Assembly (NCBI RefSeq): GCF_033100395.1
Contig: NZ_JAWLVJ010000009.1
Coordinates: 1 to 64,000, forward strand
Source of the DNA: Terasakiella sp033100395
GTDB taxonomy: Bacteria; Pseudomonadota; Alphaproteobacteria; Rhodospirillales; Terasakiellaceae
Length of the DNA: 64,000 nucleotides
Reading direction: 5' to 3'
The position numbers were made by a program, and so were the translations under genes. The notes beneath the pieces are model-generated. The model worked only from the letters and a program-made list of their open reading frames with translations, was not told where the DNA came from and did no database searches. Shown piece by piece: positions 43,893-52,081 of the stretch (position 1 is the stretch's first letter; every line of letters starts with the position of its first letter).

Positions 43893-44145
43893 ATTTCAGT
43901 CGCACGAAATTTCAGGTCACTGTCTTATTATTATAGAGAGGCAGCGGCCTTTTTTTATGTCTTCGGTTGAGGGCGAATTTTTGCGAATCGGAATAATAAA
44001 TAAGTACTCGAATACCGATTTGTTCGAATGCCCACCAAAATTTAGGGCTAAAATGGTCCTATCGGTCATACCAATAGGGTCGAAAACCTTGGAAATTAGG
44101 GTTTTTTGACGGATTTAGGTCTGATGAATTGACTTCGCGGGTCCA
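43893..44145. other. Leader/intergenic region between korB and sdhC
   Basis: No gene was found in this region. It has AATCGG/CCGATT arms around 43988-44024 and other short pairings, a weak GC stem with a T run near 43940-43957 that may end korB, and an A/T-rich stretch. The sdh promoter must lie here. Confidence 0.4.
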
Positions 44146-44186
44146 GAGGGATAAAACCACATTATATTCATCTATCCCTCTTTTTT
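44146..44186 (+). terminator. Terminator-like hairpin in the sdhC leader
   Basis: GAGGGATA and TATCCCTC form a perfect 8-bp stem with a 19-base loop, followed by six T residues, only 20 bases before the sdhC start. It is either a delayed terminator of korB or a transcription attenuator for sdhCDAB. Confidence 0.6.
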
Positions 44187-44206
44187 CATGGTAAAGGAAC
44201 GGCTCC

Positions 44207-44590
44207 ATGACGACGGGAAATCGACCCCTTTCGCCTCATATGAAGATTTATAAGTTTCCGATGAACGGACTTATGTCAGGTGCACACCGTGTGACTGGCG
44301 TGTTACTGTCCGCCGGAACTTTCTTTTTTGCTTATTGGCTCATCGCTGCTGCTTATGGTCCGGAAAGCTATGCAACTGCCCAGGCCTTTTTTGGCTCCTG
44401 GTTTGGTCAGCTGGTTTTGCTCGGCTATACATTCTGCATGTATTATCACCTTGTAAACGGATTGCGCCACCTGCGCTGGGACACCGTTGCAGGGCTTGAA
44501 AAACAAGACCTTATTGCTTCTGGTCGTGTGGGTATTGCTGTTACGGCATTGCTGACAATCGTGACCTGGATCATTGGCTATTCAGTGTAA
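44207..44590 (+). CDS. sdhC: Succinate dehydrogenase cytochrome b556 subunit SdhC
   Basis: The 127-residue, three-helix anchor has MSGAHRVTGV (quinone/heme region) and the axial-ligand His in YYHLVNGLRHLRWD. With SdhD it holds heme b and the quinone site. AAGGAA lies 9 bases before the ATG. Confidence 0.95.
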   Translation: MTTGNRPLSPHMKIYKFPMNGLMSGAHRVTGVLLSAGTFFFAYWLIAAAYGPESYATAQAFFGSWFGQLVLLGYTFCMYYHLVNGLRHLRWDTVAGLEKQDLIASGRVGIAVTALLTIVTWIIGYSV

Positions 44591-44608
44591 CCCAAGGAGA
44601 ACACCTTA

Positions 44609-44989
44609 ATGAAAATGCAAAGTCATTTAGGGCGTGCGCGCAATCTTGGTGCGTCTCGCAACGGTGTTGGTCCTTGGTGGATTCAACGCCTCACATCAAT
44701 TGCTCTGGTCCCACTGTCTCTGTGGATGATCTACAGCATTATCGGCCTGCTGGGTGCAGATCACGCTGCGTATCAGGCCTGGATCAGCAACGTTGGTAAC
44801 ACAACGCTGACCAGCATCTTTATCGTGATCCTGTTTCACCACACATCACAAGGTGTGTGTGAAGTGATCCACGATTATGTGCATGATAATGCCAAGCTTT
44901 ACACCAGCATGATCCTGACAAAATTCGTCTCAGCTGTGCTGTGTGTTGCTTGTCTGATCTCCATCTTTAAAGTCGCGTTTGGAGGCTAA
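44609..44989 (+). CDS. sdhD: Succinate dehydrogenase membrane anchor SdhD
   Basis: The 126-residue anchor has three helices and the second heme ligand region in LFHHTSQGVCEVIHDYVHD. The N-terminus GWWIQRLTSIALVPLSLW is typical of alphaproteobacterial SdhD. AAGGAG precedes the ATG. Confidence 0.94.
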   Translation: MKMQSHLGRARNLGASRNGVGPWWIQRLTSIALVPLSLWMIYSIIGLLGADHAAYQAWISNVGNTTLTSIFIVILFHHTSQGVCEVIHDYVHDNAKLYTSMILTKFVSAVLCVACLISIFKVAFGG

Positions 44990-44995
44990 TCAATT

Positions 44996-46786
44996 ATGGC
45001 TCAAGCCTACGAAATTATCGACCACGAATATGACGTGGTTGTACTGGGTGCAGGGGGCGCGGGTTTGCGCGCGACACTCGGTATGGCTGCCACGGGTCTG
45101 AAGACTGCGTGTGTAACCAAAGTATTCCCAACCCGTTCTCATACGGTTGCGGCACAGGGCGGCGTTGGCGCGGCTCTCGGCAACATGGCTGAGGACAAAT
45201 GGGAATGGCATATGTATGACACCGTGAAAGGTTCCGACTGGCTCGGCGACCAGGATGCGATTGAATATATGTGTCGTAACGCTATTCCGGCAGTACAGGA
45301 ACTGGAACACTTTGGTGTGCCGTTCTCCCGTACAGAAGAAGGCAAGATTTACCAGCGTCCGTTTGGTGGTCATATGTCCAACTATGGTGAAGCGCCTGTG
45401 CAACGTGCATGTGCGGCTGCTGACCGTACGGGCCATGCGATCCTGCATACGCTTTACTCACAATGTCTCAAGCATGATGCGACATTCTTTGTTGAATATA
45501 TCGGCATTGATCTGTTGATGGATGACGACGGTGTCTGTCGTGGTCTGATCGCCTGGGATCTGGATACAGGTAAAATCCACCGTTTCCGTGCCCACAAAGT
45601 TGTGATGGCGTCTGGCGGTTATGGTCGTGCCTGGTTCTCCTGTACATCTGCCCACACTTGTACAGGTGATGGTAACGCCATGGCGGCCCGTGCCGGCATT
45701 CCGCTGCAGGATCACGAATTTGTACAGTTCCACCCAACCGGTATTTACGGTTCTGGCTGTCTGATCACTGAAGGTGCACGTGGTGAAGGTGGTTACCTCA
45801 CCAACTCTGAAGGTGAGCGTTTCATGCCGAACTACGCGCCAACTGCGAAAGATCTGGCCTCTCGTGACGTTGTGTCACGTTCCATGGCTATGGAAATTCG
45901 TGAAGGTCGCGGTGTTGGTAAAGAAAACGACCACATCTATTTGCACCTTGAACACCTTCCCAAGGAAGAACTGCTCAAGCGTCTGCCAGGTATTACAGAA
46001 ACTGCAAAAATCTTTGCTGGTGTTGATGCCTCTAAAGAACCTATTCCGGTTCTGCCAACTGTTCACTACAACATGGGTGGTATTCCAACCAACTATCATG
46101 GTGAAGTGATCCGTCCGACCAAAGACGACCCGGATGCGGTTTGTGAAGGTCTTATGGCTATTGGTGAATGTGCGTCTGCTTCTGTACACGGTGCAAACCG
46201 TCTGGGTACGAACTCACTGCTGGATATCGTTGTCTTCGGTCGTGCAGCGGCTATTCGTTGTTCTGAAACAATGAAGCCGGGTGAGCCACATAAAGCCCTG
46301 TCTCAGGAACATACAGACAAAATCTTGGCACGTTTCGATGCGCTGCGTAACGCCAACGGTGAACATAAAACGGCTGACGTACGTCTGGAAATGCAAAAAG
46401 CGATGCAGGCTCACGCAGCTGTATTCCGTGAAGGTCCAAGCCTTAAAGAAGGTGTGGACAAGATCTTCAATATTGCCAAGAAGCTGGATAGCCTCAATGT
46501 TTCTGACCGTTCTATGGTCTGGAACTCTGATCTGGTGGAAACGCTGGAGCTTGAAAACTTGATGGCTTGTGCGAAAGCAACCATCGTTTCAGCTGAAGCG
46601 CGTAAGGAATCCCGTGGTGCACACGCTCACGAAGATTTCCCGAACCGTGACGATGAAGAATGGATGAAACACACACTGGCATACGTTAAAGACGACGGCT
46701 CTGTTGAACTTGACTACCGCCCTGTTCACACATGGACACTGACGGATGAAGTTGAGTACATCGAACCAAAAGAACGTGTGTACTAA
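44996..46786 (+). CDS. sdhA: Succinate dehydrogenase flavoprotein SdhA
   Basis: The 596-residue subunit binds covalent FAD through the His in RSHTVAAQGGVGAALGN. The Rossmann loop LGAGGAGLRATLG, catalytic stretch VQFHPTGIYG, TEGARGEGGYL and HGANRLGTNSLLD follow the family order. It oxidises succinate to fumarate in the TCA cycle and complex II. Seven bases separate it from sdhD. Confidence 0.98.
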   Translation: MAQAYEIIDHEYDVVVLGAGGAGLRATLGMAATGLKTACVTKVFPTRSHTVAAQGGVGAALGNMAEDKWEWHMYDTVKGSDWLGDQDAIEYMCRNAIPAVQELEHFGVPFSRTEEGKIYQRPFGGHMSNYGEAPVQRACAAADRTGHAILHTLYSQCLKHDATFFVEYIGIDLLMDDDGVCRGLIAWDLDTGKIHRFRAHKVVMASGGYGRAWFSCTSAHTCTGDGNAMAARAGIPLQDHEFVQFHPTGIYGSGCLITEGARGEGGYLTNSEGERFMPNYAPTAKDLASRDVVSRSMAMEIREGRGVGKENDHIYLHLEHLPKEELLKRLPGITETAKIFAGVDASKEPIPVLPTVHYNMGGIPTNYHGEVIRPTKDDPDAVCEGLMAIGECASASVHGANRLGTNSLLDIVVFGRAAAIRCSETMKPGEPHKALSQEHTDKILARFDALRNANGEHKTADVRLEMQKAMQAHAAVFREGPSLKEGVDKIFNIAKKLDSLNVSDRSMVWNSDLVETLELENLMACAKATIVSAEARKESRGAHAHEDFPNRDDEEWMKHTLAYVKDDGSVELDYRPVHTWTLTDEVEYIEPKERVY

Positions 46787-46798
46787 GGAGAAGAGCTA

Positions 46799-47578
46799 AT
46801 GGTTGAATTCAATCTCCCAGCGGGCTCTGATCCCGTTGAAGGTAAAACTTTCAAGGCCCCAGCTGGTGCCAAGAATGTAAAAGCGTTCAAGATCTACCGT
46901 TATGACCCGGATTCCGGCAATAACCCACAGATCGATACGTTTGAGATCGATCTTGATGACTGTGGTCCAATGATTTTGGATGCGCTGATCAAGATTAAAA
47001 ACGAAATCGACGCCACGCTGACGTTCCGTCGTTCTTGTCGTGAAGGGATCTGCGGGTCCTGTGCGATGAACATTGATGGTACAAACACACTGGCGTGTCT
47101 GAAACCGATTGCGGAAGTAAAAGGCGACTGTGCGATTTACCCACTGCCACACATGCCGGTTATCAAGGATCTGGTCCCTGATTTGAACCTGCCTTATGCG
47201 CAGCTTCGTTCTGTTGAACCCTGGATGCAGGCTGATACACCAGCACCTGCCAACCAGGAACGTCTGCAGTCTATCGAAGAGCGTGAAAAGCTGGATGGCC
47301 TTTGGGAATGTATCCTGTGCTTCTCTTGCCAGACATCCTGCCCAAGCTACTGGTGGAACTCTGATCGTTACCTCGGTCCAGCTGTTCTGTTGCAAGCTTA
47401 TCGCTGGATTGCTGACAGCCGTGATGAAGCAACGGGTAAACGTCTTGACTACCTGGATGATCCGTTCAAGGTTTATCGTTGCCATACTATCATGAACTGC
47501 ACAAACACTTGCCCGAAAGGTCTGAACCCGGGTAAGGCGATTGCAGAAATCAAGAAAATGCAGCTGGAACGTCAATAA
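46799..47578 (+). CDS. sdhB: Succinate dehydrogenase iron-sulfur subunit SdhB
   Basis: The 259-residue subunit carries three clusters: [2Fe-2S] (SCREGICGSCAMN), [4Fe-4S] (CILCFSCQTSCPSYWW) and [3Fe-4S] (CHTIMNCTNTCPKGL). It transfers electrons from SdhA to the quinone. It starts 12 bases after sdhA with AGGAGAAG upstream. Confidence 0.98.
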   Translation: MVEFNLPAGSDPVEGKTFKAPAGAKNVKAFKIYRYDPDSGNNPQIDTFEIDLDDCGPMILDALIKIKNEIDATLTFRRSCREGICGSCAMNIDGTNTLACLKPIAEVKGDCAIYPLPHMPVIKDLVPDLNLPYAQLRSVEPWMQADTPAPANQERLQSIEEREKLDGLWECILCFSCQTSCPSYWWNSDRYLGPAVLLQAYRWIADSRDEATGKRLDYLDDPFKVYRCHTIMNCTNTCPKGLNPGKAIAEIKKMQLERQ

Positions 47579-47600
47579 GACTCGACAGCATATTTTTTCA

Positions 47601-47632
47601 AAAAGGCCGGAGATTTTTCTCCGGCCTTTTTT
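47601..47632 (+). terminator. Terminator after sdhB
   Basis: The perfect 12-bp stem AAAAGGCCGGAG / CTCCGGCCTTTT with a 6-base loop is followed by TT. Confidence 0.92.
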
Positions 47633-47804
47633 GACTTTGAATACCTAAAAGAGTATCTCGCAATGCGGTATCCAATCAGTAATATGAAACGGTTCTGAGC
47701 GGGCCGATATAAGTTGTATTACCAACTGACTTATGTCAATTTGTCGAAAAAATAATGAAAATTCAAATATTTGGAATAGTTTCAAAAGAAGTGAGGGGAA
47801 AATT

Positions 47805-49202
47805 ATGTCTTTATTCGGAAAGAGCAAACCAGCCGCAGTTCCTGAAACTGAACTGGCAAGCCATAGTGATACTACAGAGCATTGCGAACTCAGTCTGGCG
47901 CTGGCCCAGGTGGACGCCATTCTGGCGCGCGATTATGGTAACGTGCCGGAAGGTCGTGATGAACTGTCCCGTAAATTAAAGACGCTGGCCGATGAAAACA
48001 GCGCGCGTGCAGAACGCCAGTTGCTGCGTTCCGTTGGTCTGTCGATTGCGAATAATTCAACCGTGATTTCCGTTGCGAAATCTGCACGCAGCCTGAATGA
48101 CCTGAATGAGATTTCGCAAGCGCTGGCCTCTGCCATGGAAGAAATGGCTTCCTCCATTCACGAAATTTCAAACACCACGCATCACAGTTCGTCCGAAGCA
48201 CAACATCTGCAGGAAATTGTGCAGCAGAGCATGAATGGATCACAGGAAGCGATCCATGCGATCAATGCCATTTCTGAATCGGTTTCCCATGGGGTGGAAA
48301 AGCTGAAAGATCTGGCTGATGCTTCCACACAAATCGGTGAAGTGGTTGGGTTGATCAACAACATCGCGTCACAAACCAACCTTCTGGCGCTGAATGCCAC
48401 TATCGAGGCTGCGCGCGCAGGCGAAGCCGGGAAAGGTTTCGCGGTTGTGGCGAGCGAAGTTAAAAACCTTGCGAACCAGACAGAACGTGCCACCAGCGAT
48501 ATCAATGACCGGATTGAACGACTGACCCACGAAATGGACGGGATCACCAAGTCCATGTCCGAAGGGGCGCAAGCTGTTGAAAATGGTCAGCAGATCATTA
48601 CTTCCACCCTGAAATCCATGGAAGAGATTGATCGTGGTGTGGATCGTGTGACGTCCGATATGCAGGAAGTCGCCTCGGTTCTTGAACAACAGCAGGGCGT
48701 GACCGAACAGACCGCAGAGCATGCGGGCAATATTTCGGCGATGGCGGAACAGAATGTGGATGCCAACACAGAAGTTCTCAATGAAATGGATGATACGGAA
48801 AAACTGATCACCGATCAGATGGATCGTCTGATGCGTCACGAATTTGCTGCACGTGACCTGATCCGCGCCAAGGCTGATCATATGATCTGGCGCAAAAAAT
48901 TGGCCGATATGCTGGTGGGGCGTGCCTCGCTTGATCCGAACGAACTGGCAGATCATAAACATTGCCGTTTGGGTAAATGGTACTTCGGTGATCAGGATGC
49001 TGCTGTGAAAGCACACCCTGCCTTTGTTGCCATGAACCCGCCACATGAAAAAGTGCATGAACTGGGTATTGCCGCAGCGCGTGCCTATAGCGAACATCGA
49101 CTGGATGACGCGATTTCTCTTGTGGAAGAGATCGAGGCTCCATCCATTGAAGTGCAGAAATATCTCGACGAACTGATTGCATTTGTGGGCGTGGGCGAGT
49201 AA
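47805..49202 (+). CDS. Soluble methyl-accepting chemotaxis protein with CZB zinc-binding domain
   Basis: The 465-residue protein has no membrane helices, so it is cytoplasmic. Residues about 95-340 form the MCP signalling coiled coil, with the hairpin tip IASQTNLLALNATIEAARAGE. The C-terminus (about 370-455) is a CZB domain: the Cys/His zinc ligands in DHKHCRLGKWYFG, plus PPHEKVHELG. CZB receptors sense zinc or oxidants such as HOCl. The frame opens at 47733, but the ATG at 47805 has GAGGGGAAAA upstream and starts MSLFGKS. No che genes are nearby. Confidence 0.93.
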   Translation: MSLFGKSKPAAVPETELASHSDTTEHCELSLALAQVDAILARDYGNVPEGRDELSRKLKTLADENSARAERQLLRSVGLSIANNSTVISVAKSARSLNDLNEISQALASAMEEMASSIHEISNTTHHSSSEAQHLQEIVQQSMNGSQEAIHAINAISESVSHGVEKLKDLADASTQIGEVVGLINNIASQTNLLALNATIEAARAGEAGKGFAVVASEVKNLANQTERATSDINDRIERLTHEMDGITKSMSEGAQAVENGQQIITSTLKSMEEIDRGVDRVTSDMQEVASVLEQQQGVTEQTAEHAGNISAMAEQNVDANTEVLNEMDDTEKLITDQMDRLMRHEFAARDLIRAKADHMIWRKKLADMLVGRASLDPNELADHKHCRLGKWYFGDQDAAVKAHPAFVAMNPPHEKVHELGIAAARAYSEHRLDDAISLVEEIEAPSIEVQKYLDELIAFVGVGE

Positions 49203-49224
49203 ACAGACGCCCATCTGATATTTA

Positions 49225-49259
49225 AAAAGAGCGCATCTGATCAGGTGCGTTCTTTTTTT
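49225..49259 (+). terminator. Terminator after the chemoreceptor
   Basis: AAAGAGCGCATCTGATCAGG and TGCGTTCTTT pair with a few G-T wobbles, followed by T residues. Confidence 0.75.
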
Positions 49260-49334
49260 ATGGGTCGTTAAGAGGTCGTTTACTCCTTTCGTATAGGAAT
49301 ATAAAGAATGAATTCTTATGTGAAAGTCTGAACC

Positions 49335-49721
49335 ATGTTTTTAAAACCAAAAAAAGCCGTCGTGCGCCGCAATCGCACCATCAAAGGTGACATCAAAGGC
49401 CAGGGTGAACTGGACCTGCGCGGCAAAGTTAACGGCACTATTGAAGTTGATACATTGACCATCGGTCGCAAAGGCTATGTCAAAGGTGACGTCATCGCTG
49501 ATACGGTTCGTATTATGGGTTATGTCCAGGGTAATATTCAGGCCCGTCAGGTCATTGTGGAACGTGGCGCCCATGTGGTAGGTGAATTATCCTATGAACA
49601 ACTTTCTGTCGCCCCGCAGGCTGACTTAAGTGCAAAACTGACACCACGTCCGTTGTTGAAACTGTTTAAAGAACGCGAACCCGTTGAAGACGTGCTCGCA
49701 AAAATCCGGGCGGTTGCTTAA
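49335..49721 (+). CDS. Bactofilin
   Basis: The 128-residue protein has a beta-helical DUF583/bactofilin core at about residues 14-105: repeated G-x-I/V-x-G-D/N-I elements such as GDIKGQGELDLRGKVNG and GDVIADTVRIMGYVQGNI. Bactofilins polymerise without nucleotide and organise cell shape, stalks or chromosome partners. The N-terminal KPKKAVVRRN tail and C-terminal tail flank the core as usual. It stands alone. Confidence 0.93.
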   Translation: MFLKPKKAVVRRNRTIKGDIKGQGELDLRGKVNGTIEVDTLTIGRKGYVKGDVIADTVRIMGYVQGNIQARQVIVERGAHVVGELSYEQLSVAPQADLSAKLTPRPLLKLFKEREPVEDVLAKIRAVA

Positions 49722-49754
49722 AACCCACTTTGTCCTGAGTTCAGACAGAAATTG

Positions 49755-49786
49755 AAATGCGTCGGTCAGGTCCGACGCATTTTTTG
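49755..49786. terminator. Bidirectional terminator after bactofilin
   Basis: The perfect 11-bp stem AAATGCGTCGG / CCGACGCATTT has the loop TCAGGT. The stop codon of the convergent membrane-protein gene (TCA at 49766) lies in the loop, so one stem arm is part of that coding region's end. Confidence 0.88.
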
Positions 49787-50620
49787 TTGCAGGGTGGAAA
49801 AGCCCAGCAGATAGATGGTGGAAATGGCAAAGCAAATCACCGTGCCCCATAACATCCCCTGGTCTTGCAAAATCAAGGTATAGACCAGACAGAAGATACA
49901 GGTCGCGCCTAGCCCGATGGGGAAATGTTTGATGGTGGCAAGCACAGGGGCGGCCCCGTAGGTCACATGCACAATCACAATCATGGGAAAGACAGTGGCT
50001 GGAAAGCTCGCCATAACCCCCGCCATTTGTGGTCCCATCTGTTTGGCAAGCCCGGTGATGGCCAGTACCACAAAACAGGCTGAGGCTGCGCGCACAAAGG
50101 CGACACGAAAGCTGAGCTGCACGGCCTGTGTAATCTGGATCTCGGCAAATCGTTTGAAGCTGAAGATACAGAAGGTGATGACACAGGTGATGAAGATAGA
50201 GGCTGTGATCAGATCAAATTCAATGGTGCTGAGCCCGATCCCGACTGCAAAGAAAGCTGTTAGCCCCGCCAATATGGTAAGAATCCAATGGGTCTGTGGC
50301 CGGTATGACAAAACCGCCCCGTAAGTCGCAAAAATCGAGAGGTTCGCGGCCAGCCCGGCAAGTGTGTGAACCGCGCTTTCGGCTGCGAAAGCTTCGCCTT
50401 CCTGCACCCCGATAAAAATCAGTACGATGGCAACGCTTAAGGGGTACCCGCCCAGTAGTCCCGCCCAACGGGGGCTGACCCGTTCGGCAATCACAGACAG
50501 GCCAAGAACGATCGCAACGGTCACGATGATTTTAATGAAAATGAGGGTCACGGTTTTACATTTCAAGGACAACAGGGGGTCCTTTGATAAGCACATAAAA
50601 CATTCTTGAAAGCAAGCCAT
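49766..50620 (-). CDS. Polytopic inner-membrane protein of unknown function
   Basis: At most 284 residues, with about nine hydrophobic segments beginning TLIFIKIIVTVAIVLGLSVIAE. The motif SPRWAGLLGGYPLSVAI and MAGVMASFPATVFPMI are the most conserved-looking parts; the second resembles the first, so an internal duplication is possible. The start is uncertain: the frame opens with several ATG/GTG choices, and a GTG shortly before TLIFIKI is attractive. The family and substrate are unknown. Confidence 0.7.
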   Translation of the reverse strand: MACFQECFMCLSKDPLLSLKCKTVTLIFIKIIVTVAIVLGLSVIAERVSPRWAGLLGGYPLSVAIVLIFIGVQEGEAFAAESAVHTLAGLAANLSIFATYGAVLSYRPQTHWILTILAGLTAFFAVGIGLSTIEFDLITASIFITCVITFCIFSFKRFAEIQITQAVQLSFRVAFVRAASACFVVLAITGLAKQMGPQMAGVMASFPATVFPMIVIVHVTYGAAPVLATIKHFPIGLGATCIFCLVYTLILQDQGMLWGTVICFAISTIYLLGFSTLQQKMRRT

Positions 50621-50692
50621 GATTGATCTTGGACTCTGTTGCTAAACCATGCTAAACAGCGCGAAATGTTTTGAGTCTCCAAGAGGTCCAAG

Positions 50693-52081
50693 GTGCAATA
50701 CGTATCCACACGCGGCAAGGCGCCCGCACTATCCTTTGATGATGTTCTGCTAACTGGTCTGGCCCGTGATGGGGGCCTTTATCTGCCGGAAAGCTGGCCC
50801 CAGTTCAGCGAAGATGACATTCGCGATATGCGCGGTCTGTCTTATGCTGATGTTGCCATTCGTGTGATGTACCCGTTTGTTGAAGGCTCTATCCCCAAGG
50901 ATGATTTTTCTGAACTGGTGAATGACGCTTATAAAGATTTCGGTCATCCGTCTGTTGCACCACTGAAGCAACTGGATACGGACCAATGGGTGATGGAATT
51001 GTTCCATGGCCCAACCCTTGCCTTTAAAGATTATGCCTTGCAACTGCTGGGTCGTCTGTTTGACTATGTGCTGAAAAAACGTGGTGAGAAAGTCACCATC
51101 GTTGGCGCAACATCTGGCGATACAGGATCAGCTGCGATTGAAGCGTGCCGTGATCGTGAATGTATTGATATCTTCATCATGCACCCAAAAGGTCGCGTGT
51201 CTGACGTGCAGCGCCGCCAGATGACAACTGTCATGTCTGAGAACGTGCGCAATATCGCGCTTGAAGGCACCTTTGATGATTGTCAGGATGCGGTGAAGGC
51301 CATGTTTAACGACATGGATTTTCGCGACAAATATAACCTGTCTGCTGTGAATTCCATCAACTGGGCGCGCATCATGGCACAGGTGGCCTATTATTTCTGG
51401 GCGGGCGTGCAAACAGGTAGCCCGGATCGCAAAATGCGTTTTGCCGTGCCAACAGGTAATTTCGGAAACGTGTTTGCAGGCTATTGTGCCAAGAAAATGG
51501 GCCTGCCGATTGAAAGCTTTATCATCGGGTCAAACCGTAACGACATCCTGACACGCTATTTCAACACAGGCGTGATGAAGATGGAAACGGTTGAACCTAG
51601 CCTGTCGCCTTCCATGGATATTCAAATCTCGTCCAACTTTGAACGTCTGTTGGCGCAGCATTATGACAGGGATGGTTCTGCTTTGACGCAAGCGTTGGCT
51701 CAGTTCCGCGACACAGGCGAAGTGGATTTTGGCAAGGAACGCTGGCAGGCCATGTGCGAAGACTTCAAAGCACAGAAACTGGATGATGACGAAACCAAAA
51801 AAGCCATTCTTGATTTCTATCAGAATACGGGCGAACTGCTGGACCCGCACAGTGTGATCGGTTGCGCCACCGCGCGTGATGCTGAAAAATCTGATGCGGT
51901 CACCATTGCACTGGCAACGGCGCATCCGGCGAAATTCCCGGCGGCTGTTGAAGAAGCAAGCGGCGTGCATCCTGCGTTGCCGGAACGTCTGTCTGACCTG
52001 TTTGATCGTGAAGAACGTTTTGACGTGCTGCCAAATGACCTGGCAGGCATTCAGGCTTACATTGAAAAGACACTGGCTTAA
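50693..52081 (+). CDS. thrC: Threonine synthase
   Basis: The 462-residue PLP enzyme converts O-phosphohomoserine to threonine. The PLP-Lys lies in GPTLAFKDYALQLLG (near residue 110), followed by the phosphate-binding ATSGDTGSAA. The N-terminus (MQYVSTRGKAPALSFDDVLLTGLARDGGLY) and length match the alphaproteobacterial ThrC. The start is GTG with AAGAGGT upstream. The next gene starts immediately after its stop. Confidence 0.97.
   Translation: MQYVSTRGKAPALSFDDVLLTGLARDGGLYLPESWPQFSEDDIRDMRGLSYADVAIRVMYPFVEGSIPKDDFSELVNDAYKDFGHPSVAPLKQLDTDQWVMELFHGPTLAFKDYALQLLGRLFDYVLKKRGEKVTIVGATSGDTGSAAIEACRDRECIDIFIMHPKGRVSDVQRRQMTTVMSENVRNIALEGTFDDCQDAVKAMFNDMDFRDKYNLSAVNSINWARIMAQVAYYFWAGVQTGSPDRKMRFAVPTGNFGNVFAGYCAKKMGLPIESFIIGSNRNDILTRYFNTGVMKMETVEPSLSPSMDIQISSNFERLLAQHYDRDGSALTQALAQFRDTGEVDFGKERWQAMCEDFKAQKLDDDETKKAILDFYQNTGELLDPHSVIGCATARDAEKSDAVTIALATAHPAKFPAAVEEASGVHPALPERLSDLFDREERFDVLPNDLAGIQAYIEKTLA

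Noticed and set aside
43870..44109. 79-codon frame between korB and sdhC
   Set aside because: Starts inside korB and shows no protein-like composition.
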